A DNA stretch of 64,000 nt from Gemella sp963537375. Its GTDB lineage: Bacteria > Bacillota > Bacilli > Staphylococcales > Gemellaceae. The notes below the pieces were generated by a model that had not been told where the DNA came from, searched no databases, and saw nothing but the letters and a program-made list of their open reading frames with translations. This document shows, one piece after another, positions 35,496 to 45,010 of this stretch. The position numbers and the translations under genes are program-made. The stretch is taken from positions 1-64,000 of the forward strand of contig NZ_CAUTDQ010000002.1 in NCBI RefSeq assembly GCF_963537375.1, given 5' to 3'. Positions within the stretch are counted from its first letter, which is position 1. Each line of letters starts with the position of its first letter.

Positions 35496-36353
35496 TTATA
35501 AAATTGTCCATCCAATTGCAACTGCTCCTAATCCAAGGTGTGTAGAGATAACTGGACTTATTCCATCTATATCTACAGTTACATTCGAATAATTTTCTTC
35601 GACATATTTTTTAATTTCTTCAGCTTTGTCTAATGCATCAACGTGCAGAACACATACAGTGATGTATTCTCCTTCATGTTGTTTATAATATTCATCAAAT
35701 AATTCATACATTCTTGATACAACTTTTTTATATGTACGAATTTTTTGGAAAGGTACTATCACCTTATCATCAAAATGTAGTAATGGTTTTACTTGAAGTA
35801 AACTTCCTACTACTGCTTGAGCTCCACTTAAACGACCACTACGTTGAAGGTGAGATAAATCATCTGCCATAAAGTATGCATCAGATACTTTTTTCATCTC
35901 ATTTAAAGCTGAAATGATTTCACTAGAAGTTTTACCTTCTTTAATTAGTTTTGCTGCCTTAATCGCATAATATCCTTCTGGTCTACAAGAAACTTCAGAA
36001 TCGAAAGGATGTACATTTAATCCATCAATCATTAATCCAGCTACAGAATATGATGAATATGTTCCACTTATTCCACTTGATAGTGCAATAGCAATTACAT
36101 CAGTATATCCTTCTTCTTTTAATTTTTCTAAGCAAGCTACAACTTCCCCAATCGCTGGTTGTGATGTTGTAGGGAAGCTATTGTTAGGATCTTTTAAGTA
36201 TTCATGATATTTATCAAGTGGCATATCAATAACTTCTTTATATGAATTATTATCAATAATAAGATTTAAATAAACCGTACGAATATCCAGTTCTTTTTTC
36301 AAATCTTCTGATAAATATGCAGTTGAATCCATAATTATTGCAATCTTTTCCAC
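35496..36353 (-). CDS. DegV family fatty-acid-binding protein
   Basis: 285 aa. Family blocks: IIMDSTAYLSEDLKKELDI (the fatty-acid carboxylate site includes the Ser/Thr of DST), TTSQPAIGEVVACLEKL, IALSSGISGTYSS, DDLSHLQRSGRLSGAQAVVGSLLQVKPLL. DegV/FakB proteins present bound fatty acids to the kinase FakA for phosphorylation and phospholipid synthesis; a FakA partner is not in this window. It lies 37 bases after nusG and 15-25 before gloA, probably the same transcript. Confidence 0.9.
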   Translation of the reverse strand: MEKIAIIMDSTAYLSEDLKKELDIRTVYLNLIIDNNSYKEVIDMPLDKYHEYLKDPNNSFPTTSQPAIGEVVACLEKLKEEGYTDVIAIALSSGISGTYSSYSVAGLMIDGLNVHPFDSEVSCRPEGYYAIKAAKLIKEGKTSSEIISALNEMKKVSDAYFMADDLSHLQRSGRLSGAQAVVGSLLQVKPLLHFDDKVIVPFQKIRTYKKVVSRMYELFDEYYKQHEGEYITVCVLHVDALDKAEEIKKYVEENYSNVTVDIDGISPVISTHLGLGAVAIGWTIL

Positions 36354-36390
36354 ATTCTATCCGACTACCTTAAAGATAGCTTTTCCTTTC

Positions 36391-36936
36391 TTAGAATTTT
36401 TCGATATTATAAAGTTCAAGCTCAACCTTAGTCTCTCTACCCATAAGTTCAATCATAACGTCAGCTTTATAATTATGAAGATCTAAGTTTACAACTTTAC
36501 CTTCCATGTCTACGAATGGTCCAGAGATTACGCGAACATAATCACCAACCTCAATATCAATATCAACAACATTTGATAATCCCATTTGTTGTAAAATAAA
36601 GTTGATTTCTTCTGGTAATAATGGACTAGGTTTTGAACCTCCACCATGAGATCCAACAAATCCAGTTACACCAGGAGTATTTCTAACAACAAACCAAGAA
36701 TCATCAGTCATTACTAATTCAACAAGTACATAACCTGGGAATGTTTTTCTATTTACTTCTTTTTTCTTTCCAGTTGGAGTTAAGATAGTTTCTTTTTCTT
36801 CTGGAACAACGATTCTAAAAATCTTATCTTCCATTCCAAGAGACTCAACCCTTTTTTCAATATTATCTTTAACTTTGTTTTCATAACCAGAATAAGTATG
36901 AATTACATACCATTCTTTACTTACTGTATCACTCAT
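36391..36936 (-). CDS. nusG: Transcription termination/antitermination factor NusG
   Basis: 181 aa. The NGN domain begins KEWYVIHTYSGYENKVKDNIEKR and includes KKEVNRKTFPGYVLVEL and RNTPGVTGFVG. The KOW domain near the C-terminus reads IEVGDYVRVISGPFVDMEGKV. It couples polymerase to ribosome or Rho. It starts 11 bases after secE, the universal pair. Confidence 0.97.
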   Translation of the reverse strand: MSDTVSKEWYVIHTYSGYENKVKDNIEKRVESLGMEDKIFRIVVPEEKETILTPTGKKKEVNRKTFPGYVLVELVMTDDSWFVVRNTPGVTGFVGSHGGGSKPSPLLPEEINFILQQMGLSNVVDIDIEVGDYVRVISGPFVDMEGKVVNLDLHNYKADVMIELMGRETKVELELYNIEKF

Positions 36937-36947
36937 AATAACCTCTC

Positions 36948-37121
36948 TTATCTACTAAAACGTCTAATTCCAGCAGTTATTCCTAAATCAACTACGTAGC
37001 TAAATAACATTAATATTCCAACTACAACAATAACAATCAATGTTTTTCTAACAAGTTCACTAAATGTTGGCCAACTTACTTTATGCATTTCGGCAACAAC
37101 ATTTTTCAAAAATCTTATCAT
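36948..37121 (-). CDS. secE: Protein translocase subunit SecE
   Basis: 57-aa single-helix protein with the basic amphipathic start (MIRFLKNVVAEMHKVSWPT, the KVSWPT motif conserved in SecE) and one membrane helix (about residues 28-44, LIVIVVVGILMLFSYVV). It forms SecYEG. GGGAGG lies before ATG at 37121, and the stop is followed 11 bases later by nusG. No rpmG (L33) gene precedes it. Confidence 0.95.
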   Translation of the reverse strand: MIRFLKNVVAEMHKVSWPTFSELVRKTLIVIVVVGILMLFSYVVDLGITAGIRRFSR

Positions 37122-37171
37122 CTAATTACAAACCTCCCACATAAATTTCTTTACTATTCTACATTTTATAA

Positions 37172-37200
37172 ATTATAACATAGTATAATATATAAGTCTA
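37172..37200 (-). promoter_or_regulatory. Candidate promoter of secE-nusG
   Basis: TAGACT (complement of 37195-37200), a 17-bp spacer and TATAAT (complement of 37172-37177), about 50 bases upstream of the secE start. Confidence 0.6.
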
Positions 37201-37305
37201 TATATCTATAAAAACAATGCATTCTTGTTCAATATATTATTGTATCATTATTTCATAAACATTTCAATTAAATATAATCTCAAAAAGTACTATATATTGT
37301 TGAAA

Positions 37306-38157
37306 TTATTTAGCTAGTAAATCGTAAGCGGCAGTTAATGTATTTCTCATTAACATTGTGATTGTTAAAGGTCCTACTCCTCCTGGAACAGGAGAAATAT
37401 AAGCAACCTTATCAATAAATTCATCTAGATTTACATCTCCAACTAACTTACCATCTTTATAATTATTTCCTACATCGATAATAGTACATGTTGGTTTTAC
37501 TTTTTCTTTTCCACTTAAGAAATGCGCAGCTCCAACACAGCTAACAATAATGTCCGCTTGTTCAATTAAAGATTCTAAATCTTTAGTTCTAGAGTGAGCT
37601 GTTATTACAGTCGCATTATTTTGTAAAAGTAAAGTTGAAATTGGTTTACCAACAATATTACTTCTACCTATTACTAATGCAAGTTTCCCAGAGATTTCTT
37701 CTCCAGTTGATTTAATCATCTCTAAAATCCCAAGTGGAGTACATGGAATAAGTTTAGCTTCTCCAATTACTAACTTACCTACATTAATTGGATGAAATCC
37801 ATCAACATCTTTATCCGGACTTACAGCATTTAATACTTTTTCAGCATCAATATGTTTTGGTAATGGTAATTGCACTAAAATTCCATGAACTTTTTCATCT
37901 TTATTTAATTTTTCAATTTCAGTTAATAAATCATCAGTAGAAATTTCCTCAGGTAATTCTATTTTTATTGAATTAATATTATTTTCTATACAAGCTTTAT
38001 GTTTAGAATTAACATAACTTCTTGACGCTTTATTATCTCCGACTAACACAACCGCAAGTGTTGGTTCAACACCTCTTTCTCTTAAAGCAGTTGCTTCCTC
38101 TTTAATTTCTCCTCGCAATTTCTTTGCAAGTTCAGTCCCACTAATGATTTTTGTCAT
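37306..38157 (-). CDS. folD: Bifunctional methylene-THF dehydrogenase/cyclohydrolase
   Basis: 283 aa. Blocks: PTLAVVLVGDNKASRSYVNSKHKAC (with the catalytic Tyr/Lys pair), GILVQLPLPKHID, SPDKDVDGFHPINVGKL, CTPLGILEM, VIGRSNIVGKPISTLLLQNNATVT-type NADP-binding segment, and PVPGGVGPLTITMLMRNT. It makes 10-formyl-THF from methylene-THF. It overlaps plsY by 17 bases and ends the pheS-pheT-plsY-folD run rather than sitting by nusB-xseA. Confidence 0.97.
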   Translation of the reverse strand: MTKIISGTELAKKLRGEIKEEATALRERGVEPTLAVVLVGDNKASRSYVNSKHKACIENNINSIKIELPEEISTDDLLTEIEKLNKDEKVHGILVQLPLPKHIDAEKVLNAVSPDKDVDGFHPINVGKLVIGEAKLIPCTPLGILEMIKSTGEEISGKLALVIGRSNIVGKPISTLLLQNNATVITAHSRTKDLESLIEQADIIVSCVGAAHFLSGKEKVKPTCTIIDVGNNYKDGKLVGDVNLDEFIDKVAYISPVPGGVGPLTITMLMRNTLTAAYDLLAK

Positions 38158-38764
38158 TCTTTGTTCCCCTTTTTATTTTTAATTTCGATTGATTTTCTGT
38201 CCCGTTTAATAATCTTTTTATATTCTTTTTATGCATATAAATTACAAATACACACATAACCATCATAACCCATTTATCAATACCAGCTTCAAAGAAACCA
38301 AGATAACCTATTGCTGTTAAGCTTATTAGAATACTTCCTAATGAAACATAACCAGTTAAAAATAGTGTTGAAAAGAATATAGCTAATAATAATAAACTTA
38401 ACATTGGATAAAGGAAGATAAACACTCCTGATCCTGTAGCTACCGCTTTCCCACCTTTGAAGTTTGCAAAGATAGGAAACACATGCCCTATCATTGCAAA
38501 AGCTCCAAATATTGATAGATAATCAACTCTACCAAGCAGCAAAGTTGGAAGAAATGTCGCTACTACCCCCTTAGAAACATCACAGATAAACACCGTTACT
38601 CCAGCCTTCTTACCAAGACATCTGAAGGTATTTGTTGTACCTAAGTTTCCACTTCCTAATGTTCTAATATCAGTATTATAAAATACTTTTCCTACGATTA
38701 ATGCAAATGGTATAGAACCAATTACATATGCTAAAATGCAAAATAATATTATTTGTGTAATCAT
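38141..38764 (-). CDS. plsY: Glycerol-3-phosphate acyltransferase PlsY
   Basis: 207-aa integral membrane acyltransferase that uses acyl-phosphate to make lysophosphatidate. Motifs: IPFALIVGKVFYNTDIRTLGSGNLGTTNTFR, FPIFANFKGGKAVATGSGV and five to six membrane helices. It overlaps folD by 17 bases and follows pheT by 7, which puts membrane-lipid synthesis in a Phe-tRNA-sensing transcript. Confidence 0.95.
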   Translation of the reverse strand: MITQIILFCILAYVIGSIPFALIVGKVFYNTDIRTLGSGNLGTTNTFRCLGKKAGVTVFICDVSKGVVATFLPTLLLGRVDYLSIFGAFAMIGHVFPIFANFKGGKAVATGSGVFIFLYPMLSLLLLAIFFSTLFLTGYVSLGSILISLTAIGYLGFFEAGIDKWVMMVMCVFVIYMHKKNIKRLLNGTENQSKLKIKRGTKNDKNH

Positions 38765-38771
38765 AGACTAC

Positions 38772-41165
38772 CTACCTAATAATTGCTCCGTACGCTGTAA
38801 GTGCAGCAAGTACTTTTTCATGAACCGCTGTTACTTCTTCATCTGTTAAAGTTTTTTGTTTATCGCTATAAGTAATAGTTAGAGCTAATGATTTTTTACC
38901 TGCTAATAATTCAGCACCAGCATATAAATCGAATAGTTCTACATTAGTAATAAGCTTACTATTTACAGATTCGATTACATTATAAATATTTTGATATTCA
39001 TCTTTAACATCAACTAACATAGCTATATCACGTGTAATTTCAGGATATTTCGTTACTTCCTCATATTTAGGTTTAACTTTACTTTCTGAAATCACTTCAT
39101 CTAAATTAATTTCAAATACATAAGTAGTATTTAGACCAAGTTTATCTGCAACTTGTGGATGAACCTCTCCGATGAAACCAATACGTTTTTCTCCTAAGTA
39201 TACTTCAGCAAAACGTCCTGGGTGCATTCCTTCAAGAGTAGATTTTTTGTATGTAACTTTTTCTTCTAATCCTAAACGTTCAAATACAACTTCTAGGTAT
39301 CCTTTAGCTGCGAAGAAATCTAGAGTACTGCTTTCTTTAAGCCATTTAGTTGCTCTTTCTTCCCCAGTTAGAGCAGCACTTAAATATAATGTTTCTTTAG
39401 GTTGAATATTATCATCCCCACTTCCGAAGAACACACGACCAATTTCTAATAATTTAAGGTCTTTTTGTTTTCTAGCTACATTGTATTGAACTGTGTTTAA
39501 TAATCCCGGAACTAAACTTTGACGTAAAGTCGAGTGAGTTTCAGTCATAGGCATTAATAATCTTACTTTATGGTGATCTTCTAAAGTATATTGAGTTGCT
39601 TCTTCTTCAGATACTAATGAGTAATTAATAGTATCATTAAATCCTAAGCTAGCATATACTCCACGTAAATCACGTACCATTCTTTGAGAATAAGTTAAGC
39701 CGCCTTTAGTAGTTTTAGAGAATTTCGGTAATGTTGATGCTAAATTATCGTATCCGTAAATTCTAATAACTTCTTCTACTAAATCTTGTTTAATTGATAT
39801 ATCTGGTCTTCTTGTTGGAACTTTAACAACTAAGTTTTCTCCTGAAACTTCTACTGTAAAACTTAATCCTTCTAAAATAGCCACTATTTCTTCTGTTGAT
39901 AATGTAATTCCAAGATAGTTATTGATGTAAGATGTAGTAATTTCTACAACTTTCTCTTCTTCTTTTTTAACTATTCCAACAGAACTTTCAACCACTGCCT
40001 CTGGACATAATTCTAAAATTAATTCTACTGCACGAGCAAGAGCTGCTTTTTGCATATTAGGATCAATTCCTTTTTCGAATCTTGCAGAAGAATCACTTCT
40101 TAAACCAAGAGCCGCTGAAGTACGACGTACTGATGTAGGATTGAAATAAGCAGATTCTAAAATAATATTTTTAGTTTCTTCACTTACTTCTGAATTTTTA
40201 CCACCCATTACTCCACCAAGAGCAATAGCACGAGTTCCATCTGTAATTACTAAGTCTGTTGTTTGTAATTTTCTCTCTTCTCCATCAAGAGTTTCAAGAA
40301 CTTCATCTTCTTTAGCGTCACGAACTACAATTTTATCTCCTACTAAATCTTTATCGAAAGCATGCATTGGTTGACCAAATTCTAAAAGTACATAGTTTGT
40401 AATATCTACGATGTTGTTGATTGGACGAATACCAGAATTCATAAGTCTTGTTTGTAACCATAATGGAGAATCTTTAACCTCTACATTTTTAACAACTTGA
40501 CCTACATAGTTTCTACAAGAATCACTTTCAATAGAAACTTGTAATGAAGTTGCTTCATAGTTTTCTTCTTTTTCAACATCTTTAAAATCAACTTTATTAT
40601 TATATAAAGCACCTAATTCATAAGTAAGACCACGCATACTAAGTGCATCAGCTCTGTTTGGAGTAATTGAAAGATCTAAGATATAGTCATTTAACCCTAA
40701 TACTTCAACAACATCAGAACCAAGCTCTTGTTCAGTTTCAAAAACATAGATTCCTTCTTGATAGTTTTTAGGAACAACACTTTTACTTAATCCTAATTCA
40801 CCTAACGAACAAATCATACCTTGTGATTCTACACCACGAAGTTTAGCTTTTTTAATTTTAATACCTGGTAATTTTGCTCCAACTTTAGCAACAATTACAT
40901 ATTGTCCTGCATCAACATTTGGTGCACCACAAACAATTTGTAAGTTTTCTTCTTCACCAACGTTAACTTGACATACGTTTAATTTTTCAGCATCTGGGTG
41001 TTTTTCTTTAGATACAACATATCCAACTACTACACCAGAAATTTCTTCTGCTAAATATTCAACACCTTCAACTTCAATACCACCACGAGTGATTTTTTCA
41101 GCTAATGCATTAGCATTATCTTCAACATTTGTATATTGTTTTAACCAATTATAACTTACTAACAT
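38772..41165 (-). CDS. pheT: Phenylalanyl-tRNA synthetase beta subunit
   Basis: 797 aa. It starts VSYNWLKQYTNV and includes the tRNA-binding EMAP-like domain (VVVGYVVSKEKHPDAEKLNVCQVNVG), the B3/B4 editing domain, the catalytic-like fold and the C-terminal ferredoxin-like FDX-ACB domain (YPEITRDIAMLVDVKDEYQNI). With PheS it forms the alpha2-beta2 enzyme. It is 12 bases after pheS. Confidence 0.97.
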   Translation of the reverse strand: MLVSYNWLKQYTNVEDNANALAEKITRGGIEVEGVEYLAEEISGVVVGYVVSKEKHPDAEKLNVCQVNVGEEENLQIVCGAPNVDAGQYVIVAKVGAKLPGIKIKKAKLRGVESQGMICSLGELGLSKSVVPKNYQEGIYVFETEQELGSDVVEVLGLNDYILDLSITPNRADALSMRGLTYELGALYNNKVDFKDVEKEENYEATSLQVSIESDSCRNYVGQVVKNVEVKDSPLWLQTRLMNSGIRPINNIVDITNYVLLEFGQPMHAFDKDLVGDKIVVRDAKEDEVLETLDGEERKLQTTDLVITDGTRAIALGGVMGGKNSEVSEETKNIILESAYFNPTSVRRTSAALGLRSDSSARFEKGIDPNMQKAALARAVELILELCPEAVVESSVGIVKKEEEKVVEITTSYINNYLGITLSTEEIVAILEGLSFTVEVSGENLVVKVPTRRPDISIKQDLVEEVIRIYGYDNLASTLPKFSKTTKGGLTYSQRMVRDLRGVYASLGFNDTINYSLVSEEEATQYTLEDHHKVRLLMPMTETHSTLRQSLVPGLLNTVQYNVARKQKDLKLLEIGRVFFGSGDDNIQPKETLYLSAALTGEERATKWLKESSTLDFFAAKGYLEVVFERLGLEEKVTYKKSTLEGMHPGRFAEVYLGEKRIGFIGEVHPQVADKLGLNTTYVFEINLDEVISESKVKPKYEEVTKYPEITRDIAMLVDVKDEYQNIYNVIESVNSKLITNVELFDLYAGAELLAGKKSLALTITYSDKQKTLTDEEVTAVHEKVLAALTAYGAIIR

Positions 41166-41177
41166 TACTACCTCCTA

Positions 41178-42200
41178 TTAATCATTTCTATCACTATTGA
41201 ATTGTTGTAAGAATCTTACGTCATTTGTATAGAAACTTCTAATATCGCTAATACCATATTTCAACATCGCTACACGCTCTGGTCCCATACCAAAGGCAAA
41301 TCCAGTATAAACCTCTGGATCAAAACCAGCCATTTTAAGAACATTAGGGTGTACCATACCTGCTCCTAAAATTTCAAGCCACTTAATGTTTTCTTCATCA
41401 TCCTCGTTACCCCAAGATACATCAACCTCTACAGATGGTTCAGTAAATGGGAAGAAACTTGGACGTAGACGGATTTTTTTATTTTCTCCGAATACAGCTT
41501 TTATAAAGTGTTCTAAAGTTCCTTTTAGATCACTAAATGTGATATTTTTATCTACTACTAATCCTTCAATTTGTGTAAATTGGTGAGAGTGTGTAGCATC
41601 ATCATTATCACGACGGAATACTTTACCAGGACAAATAATCTTGATTGGTCCTTCACCATTAGCTTTTAACATTTCACGAGCTTGAACAGGTGAAGTTTGT
41701 GTTCTCATTAACAGTTCATTTGTAATATAAAATGAATCTTGCATATCACGAGCTGGGTGATCTTTTGGTAAATTTAACATTTCAAAGTTAAACTTGTCAG
41801 TTTCAACCTCTGGACCTTCTGCAACAGAATATCCCATTGAAATAAAGATTTCTTCAATTTCCTCAATAATTTTATTTAATGGATTTAATCCACCTAATTG
41901 TACTTTTTTACTAGGAAGAGTCACATCAATTTCTTCGCTAGCCAATTTTAACTCTAATGCAACTTTAGCTAGTTCAACTTTTTTGGCTTCTAAGCTATCG
42001 TTAATGAACGTTTTCACTTCATTAACAAGTTTTCCAAAAGTTGGTCTTTCTTCTGGTGATAAATCACGTGCACCTTTCATAACTTCTGTTAATGCACCTT
42101 TTTTTCCTAAAAATTTAACTCTTAGGTCATAAAGTTTTTTTTCATCTTTAATTGTTTTAATTAATTCTAAATATTCTTTTCTTATATTCTCTAAAGTCAT
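41178..42200 (-). CDS. pheS: Phenylalanyl-tRNA synthetase alpha subunit
   Basis: 340-aa class II catalytic subunit. The N-terminal coiled coil (residues 1-90) binds tRNA. Motif 2 lies in CPGKVFRRDNDDATHSHQFTQIEGLVVD and motif 3 in GFAFGMGPERVAMLKYGISDIR. It is the first gene after the Phe-type T-box leader, with pheT, plsY and folD behind. Confidence 0.97.
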   Translation of the reverse strand: MTLENIRKEYLELIKTIKDEKKLYDLRVKFLGKKGALTEVMKGARDLSPEERPTFGKLVNEVKTFINDSLEAKKVELAKVALELKLASEEIDVTLPSKKVQLGGLNPLNKIIEEIEEIFISMGYSVAEGPEVETDKFNFEMLNLPKDHPARDMQDSFYITNELLMRTQTSPVQAREMLKANGEGPIKIICPGKVFRRDNDDATHSHQFTQIEGLVVDKNITFSDLKGTLEHFIKAVFGENKKIRLRPSFFPFTEPSVEVDVSWGNEDDEENIKWLEILGAGMVHPNVLKMAGFDPEVYTGFAFGMGPERVAMLKYGISDIRSFYTNDVRFLQQFNSDRND

Positions 42201-42259
42201 AAGTTCCTCCTTAAAAATTTAATATAAAGACATAGGTATAAGTTCTATTATTTATCCAA

Positions 42260-42510
42260 AATAAAAAGCCCCTCGAGACTAAGTCTCAAGGGACGAATAT
42301 ATCGTGGTACCACCCGTATTTTAAAGCAATTCGCTTCCTTAATATGGTTTTTAACGGGTACCAACCGATTGTACTCATAGTCTACTTATACAATTACTCA
42401 TAAGCTGAAAATATATTCTCAGTTAGTACAACTCTTTCAGTCACGTAGCTGCTCCCTGTTAAAAACATCCAATATACCGTCTTAATCATCGTTTTTGAAA
42501 AATTTTATAT
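42260..42510 (-). promoter_or_regulatory. T-box riboswitch leader of pheS-pheT-plsY-folD
   Basis: On the minus strand the core GGGTGGTACCACG (complement of about 42304-42316) precedes the terminator stem formed by TCCCTTGAGACTTAGTCTCGAGGGG (complement of about 42267-42293) and a T-run. Upstream hairpins correspond to stem I. A UUC in ATTTTCAGC is a possible Phe specifier, but I did not confirm its position in the loop. Regulation by uncharged tRNA-Phe follows from gene content. Confidence 0.9.
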
Positions 42511-42515
42511 TTAAA

Positions 42516-42544
42516 ATGATAATATAAATATACTATAATGTCAA
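42516..42544 (-). promoter_or_regulatory. Promoter of the pheS T-box transcript
   Basis: TTGACA (complement of 42539-42544), a 17-bp spacer and TATCAT (complement of 42516-42521). Confidence 0.75.
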
Positions 42545-42656
42545 CTAATAAAGCAATTTTCATTGAAAAATCTATAATATTAAAAATACATTACGCTCTA
42601 AATTTAAATATTAATTATTTAAAATAAATTGTTGATCAACTGATGAATAAATATAA

Positions 42657-42686
42657 AAAGGTTCTTGGCATAACCAAAAACCTTTA
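42657..42686 (-). terminator. Terminator after ptsI
   Basis: AAGGTTCTTGG pairs with CCAAAAACCTT across an ATAA-containing loop, about 10 bases past the ptsI stop. The minus strand continues with a few Ts. Confidence 0.6.
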
Positions 42687-42696
42687 TTATATTACA

Positions 42697-44409
42697 TTAT
42701 TTTGTATATTCTTCTACTAATGCTAATACTTCTTCAGTTGTTGAACACATAATAGCTTTATCAACTAACTCTTTCATTTTTTCTAATGATAAGTTTTTGA
42801 TTTGGCTACGTGCTTGAAGAATTGAAGTAGCTGACATTGAGAATTCATCTAGTCCCATACCTAATAGTAATGGAATAGCTAAGCTATCTCCAGCCATTTC
42901 TCCACACATTCCAGTCCATTTACCTTCTTTGTGAGATGCTTCAATAACATTTTTCACAAGACGTAAAATTGCTGGGTTATATGGTTGGTATAAGTATGAA
43001 ACTTTTTCACTCATACGGTCTGCAGCCATTGTGTATTGAACAAGGTCATTAGTACCGATTGAGAAGAAGTCAACTTCTTTAGCGAAGATATCAGCGATAA
43101 CAGCAGTTGATGGAATTTCAACCATGATACCTAATTCGATATCGTTACTTACTGCAACACCTTCAGCTACTAATTTTTCTTTTTCTTCTAAGAATAAAGC
43201 TTTAGCAGCTCTAAATTCTTGAACTGTAGCGATCATTGGGAACATTACACAAAGTTTACCGTAAACTGAAGCACGTAATAATGCTCTAAGTTGAGTTCTG
43301 AATAAGTCTTTTTCTTCTAGGCAAAGACGAATAGCTCTAAACCCTAAGAATGGGTTCATTTCTTTTGGTAAATCTAAGTATGGTAATTCTTTATCTCCAC
43401 CGATATCTAAAGTACGAACAACAACAGGTTTGTCACCCATTCCTTCTAATACAGCTTTATAAGCCTCGAATTGCTCATCTTCAGTAGGTAGTTGATCACG
43501 TCCCATGTATAAGAACTCTGTACGGTATAAACCAACAGCTTCCCCACCATTGTTATTTACACCTTCTAAGTCAGCAGGTGTACCAATGTTTGCAGCTAAA
43601 AGAACTTCATGTCCATCTTGAGTTACAGATTTTTCTGTTACTAACTTAGCCCATTCGGCTTTTTGCGCTTCAAATTTAGCGTGTTTTTCTTTTAATTCAG
43701 CTGTAGTAGCTTCATCTGGATTTACGTATACAACACCTTCTAATCCGTCAAGAATTAAGATATCTCCATTCTTAACTTCTTCAGTAATTGTACTAGTTCC
43801 TACTACTGCAGGAATTTCTAATGATCTTGCCATGATAGCTGAGTGAGAAGTACGTCCACCGATGTTAGTTGCAAATCCTTTAACAAATTGTTTATTAAGT
43901 TGAGCAGTATCAGATGGAGTTAAGTCTTCAGCAATAACGATTACTTCTTCATCGATTAAACTTGGGTTTGGTAAATCTACACCTAGTAAGTGTGCTAAAA
44001 TACGTTTAGAAACGTCACGAATATCAGCAGCACGTTCTTTCATGTAGTCATTATCCATTGCTTCAAACATAGAAACGAACATGTCTGAAGTTTCTTTTAA
44101 TGCATATTCAGCATTAATTTCTTTTGATTGAATATCAGTTTTAACAGTTCCCATGAATTCTGGGTCTTCTAAAATTAATAAGTGAGCTTCAAAAATCGCT
44201 GCTTTATCAGCACCTAAATTTTCGTGAGCTTTATCTTTAATAATAGTTAATTCTTTTTTAGAAATTTCAATAGCATCTTCAAAACGTTTAACTTCAGCAT
44301 CAACGTCTTGAACTTTAACTTCTTTAACTGTTAAATCAGGCTCAACAAAAATGTATGCTTTAGCAAAAGATATCCCTTGAGAAGCTGCAATACCTTTTAG
44401 TTGTAACAT
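42697..44409 (-). CDS. ptsI: PTS enzyme I
   Basis: 570-aa phosphoenolpyruvate-protein phosphotransferase. The phosphohistidine lies in GGRTSHSAIMARSLEIPAVVG. The PEP-binding TIM barrel has GLYRTEFLYMGRDQLPTEDEQ, DIGGDKELPYLDLP and the C-terminal GMCGEMAGD. It passes phosphate from PEP to HPr for all PTS sugars. It begins 1 base after ptsH. Confidence 0.97.
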   Translation of the reverse strand: MLQLKGIAASQGISFAKAYIFVEPDLTVKEVKVQDVDAEVKRFEDAIEISKKELTIIKDKAHENLGADKAAIFEAHLLILEDPEFMGTVKTDIQSKEINAEYALKETSDMFVSMFEAMDNDYMKERAADIRDVSKRILAHLLGVDLPNPSLIDEEVIVIAEDLTPSDTAQLNKQFVKGFATNIGGRTSHSAIMARSLEIPAVVGTSTITEEVKNGDILILDGLEGVVYVNPDEATTAELKEKHAKFEAQKAEWAKLVTEKSVTQDGHEVLLAANIGTPADLEGVNNNGGEAVGLYRTEFLYMGRDQLPTEDEQFEAYKAVLEGMGDKPVVVRTLDIGGDKELPYLDLPKEMNPFLGFRAIRLCLEEKDLFRTQLRALLRASVYGKLCVMFPMIATVQEFRAAKALFLEEKEKLVAEGVAVSNDIELGIMVEIPSTAVIADIFAKEVDFFSIGTNDLVQYTMAADRMSEKVSYLYQPYNPAILRLVKNVIEASHKEGKWTGMCGEMAGDSLAIPLLLGMGLDEFSMSATSILQARSQIKNLSLEKMKELVDKAIMCSTTEEVLALVEEYTK

Positions 44410-44410
44410 T

Positions 44411-44674
44411 TTATGCTAATCCCTCTTTCTTCATTGTTTCTTCTAAAGCTGCTAATGCTTCTGCTTCGTCAGCTCCATCAGCGTAAATTACGATATCAGC
44501 GTCTTTTCCAACTCCAAGACTCATAACACCCATGATTGATTTTAAGTTAACTTTACGTCCGTTGAATTCTAATTCGATGTTTGATTGGAATTTAGAAGCA
44601 GCTTGTACTAATAAAGTAGCTGGTCTAGCGTGGATTCCTGTTTCGTCGATTACTTTAAATTCTTTTTGTAACAT
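44411..44674 (-). CDS. ptsH: PTS phosphocarrier protein HPr
   Basis: 87 aa. The phosphorylated His is in GIHARPATLLVQAA, and the regulatory Ser that HPr kinase modifies is in NLKSIMGVMSLGV. It carries phosphate from enzyme I to sugar permeases and, when Ser-phosphorylated, acts as a CcpA cofactor in Firmicutes. A consensus-like promoter is immediately upstream. Confidence 0.97.
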   Translation of the reverse strand: MLQKEFKVIDETGIHARPATLLVQAASKFQSNIELEFNGRKVNLKSIMGVMSLGVGKDADIVIYADGADEAEALAALEETMKKEGLA

Positions 44675-44715
44675 AGTTATGTCTCCTTTTTATTTAAAAA
44701 AATATTTACATTCAA

Positions 44716-44744
44716 ATAATAACATATGAAAGCAATATTTACAA
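44716..44744 (-). promoter_or_regulatory. Promoter of ptsH-ptsI
   Basis: TTGTAA (complement of 44739-44744), a 17-bp spacer and TATTAT (complement of 44716-44721). Confidence 0.65.
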
Positions 44745-44896
44745 GTATTTTGTACTCATTCACCCTTAAATATCATATGTATTCTATAACAAAGAAAACC
44801 ATTTCTTTTCCTATAGTAACCAATTACATTAAAACTAATGAAAAAATATGAAAACAGATTTTCAATGATAAAATTAGAAAAATTGTCAAATATACT

Positions 44897-44936
44897 AAAA
44901 AAGTATCAATTACAAGAGAAGCAACGATACTTTTTT
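44897..44936. terminator. Terminator-like hairpin after queH
   Basis: AAAAAAGTATC at 44897-44907 pairs with GATACTTTTTT starting at 44926, with an 18-nt loop. It is about 75 bases past the queH stop and could work in both directions. Confidence 0.55.
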
Positions 44937-45010
44937 ATATTATATTATGCTGAAATAATTTAAAATCATTATATATTTATTGTTATATTGTAAACTATAT
45001 AACAATTTTA

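Larger units (their letters stand above)
44675..45010. other. Spacer between queH and ptsH
   Basis: Besides the ptsH promoter it holds a dyad TGAAAACAGATTTTCA at 44849-44864 and an inverted repeat AAAAAAGTATC/GATACTTTTTT at 44897-44936 that could terminate queH on the minus strand or be bidirectional. No ORF is visible. Confidence 0.5.

Noticed and set aside
37122..37300. rpmG (L33) upstream of secE
   Set aside because: No reading frame with the CxxC ... pattern of L33 is present in the gap.
44849..44864. Possible cre site TGAAAACAGATTTTCA near ptsH
   Set aside because: Dyad is clear but lacks the central CG of cre, and it lies more than 100 bases upstream of the promoter.
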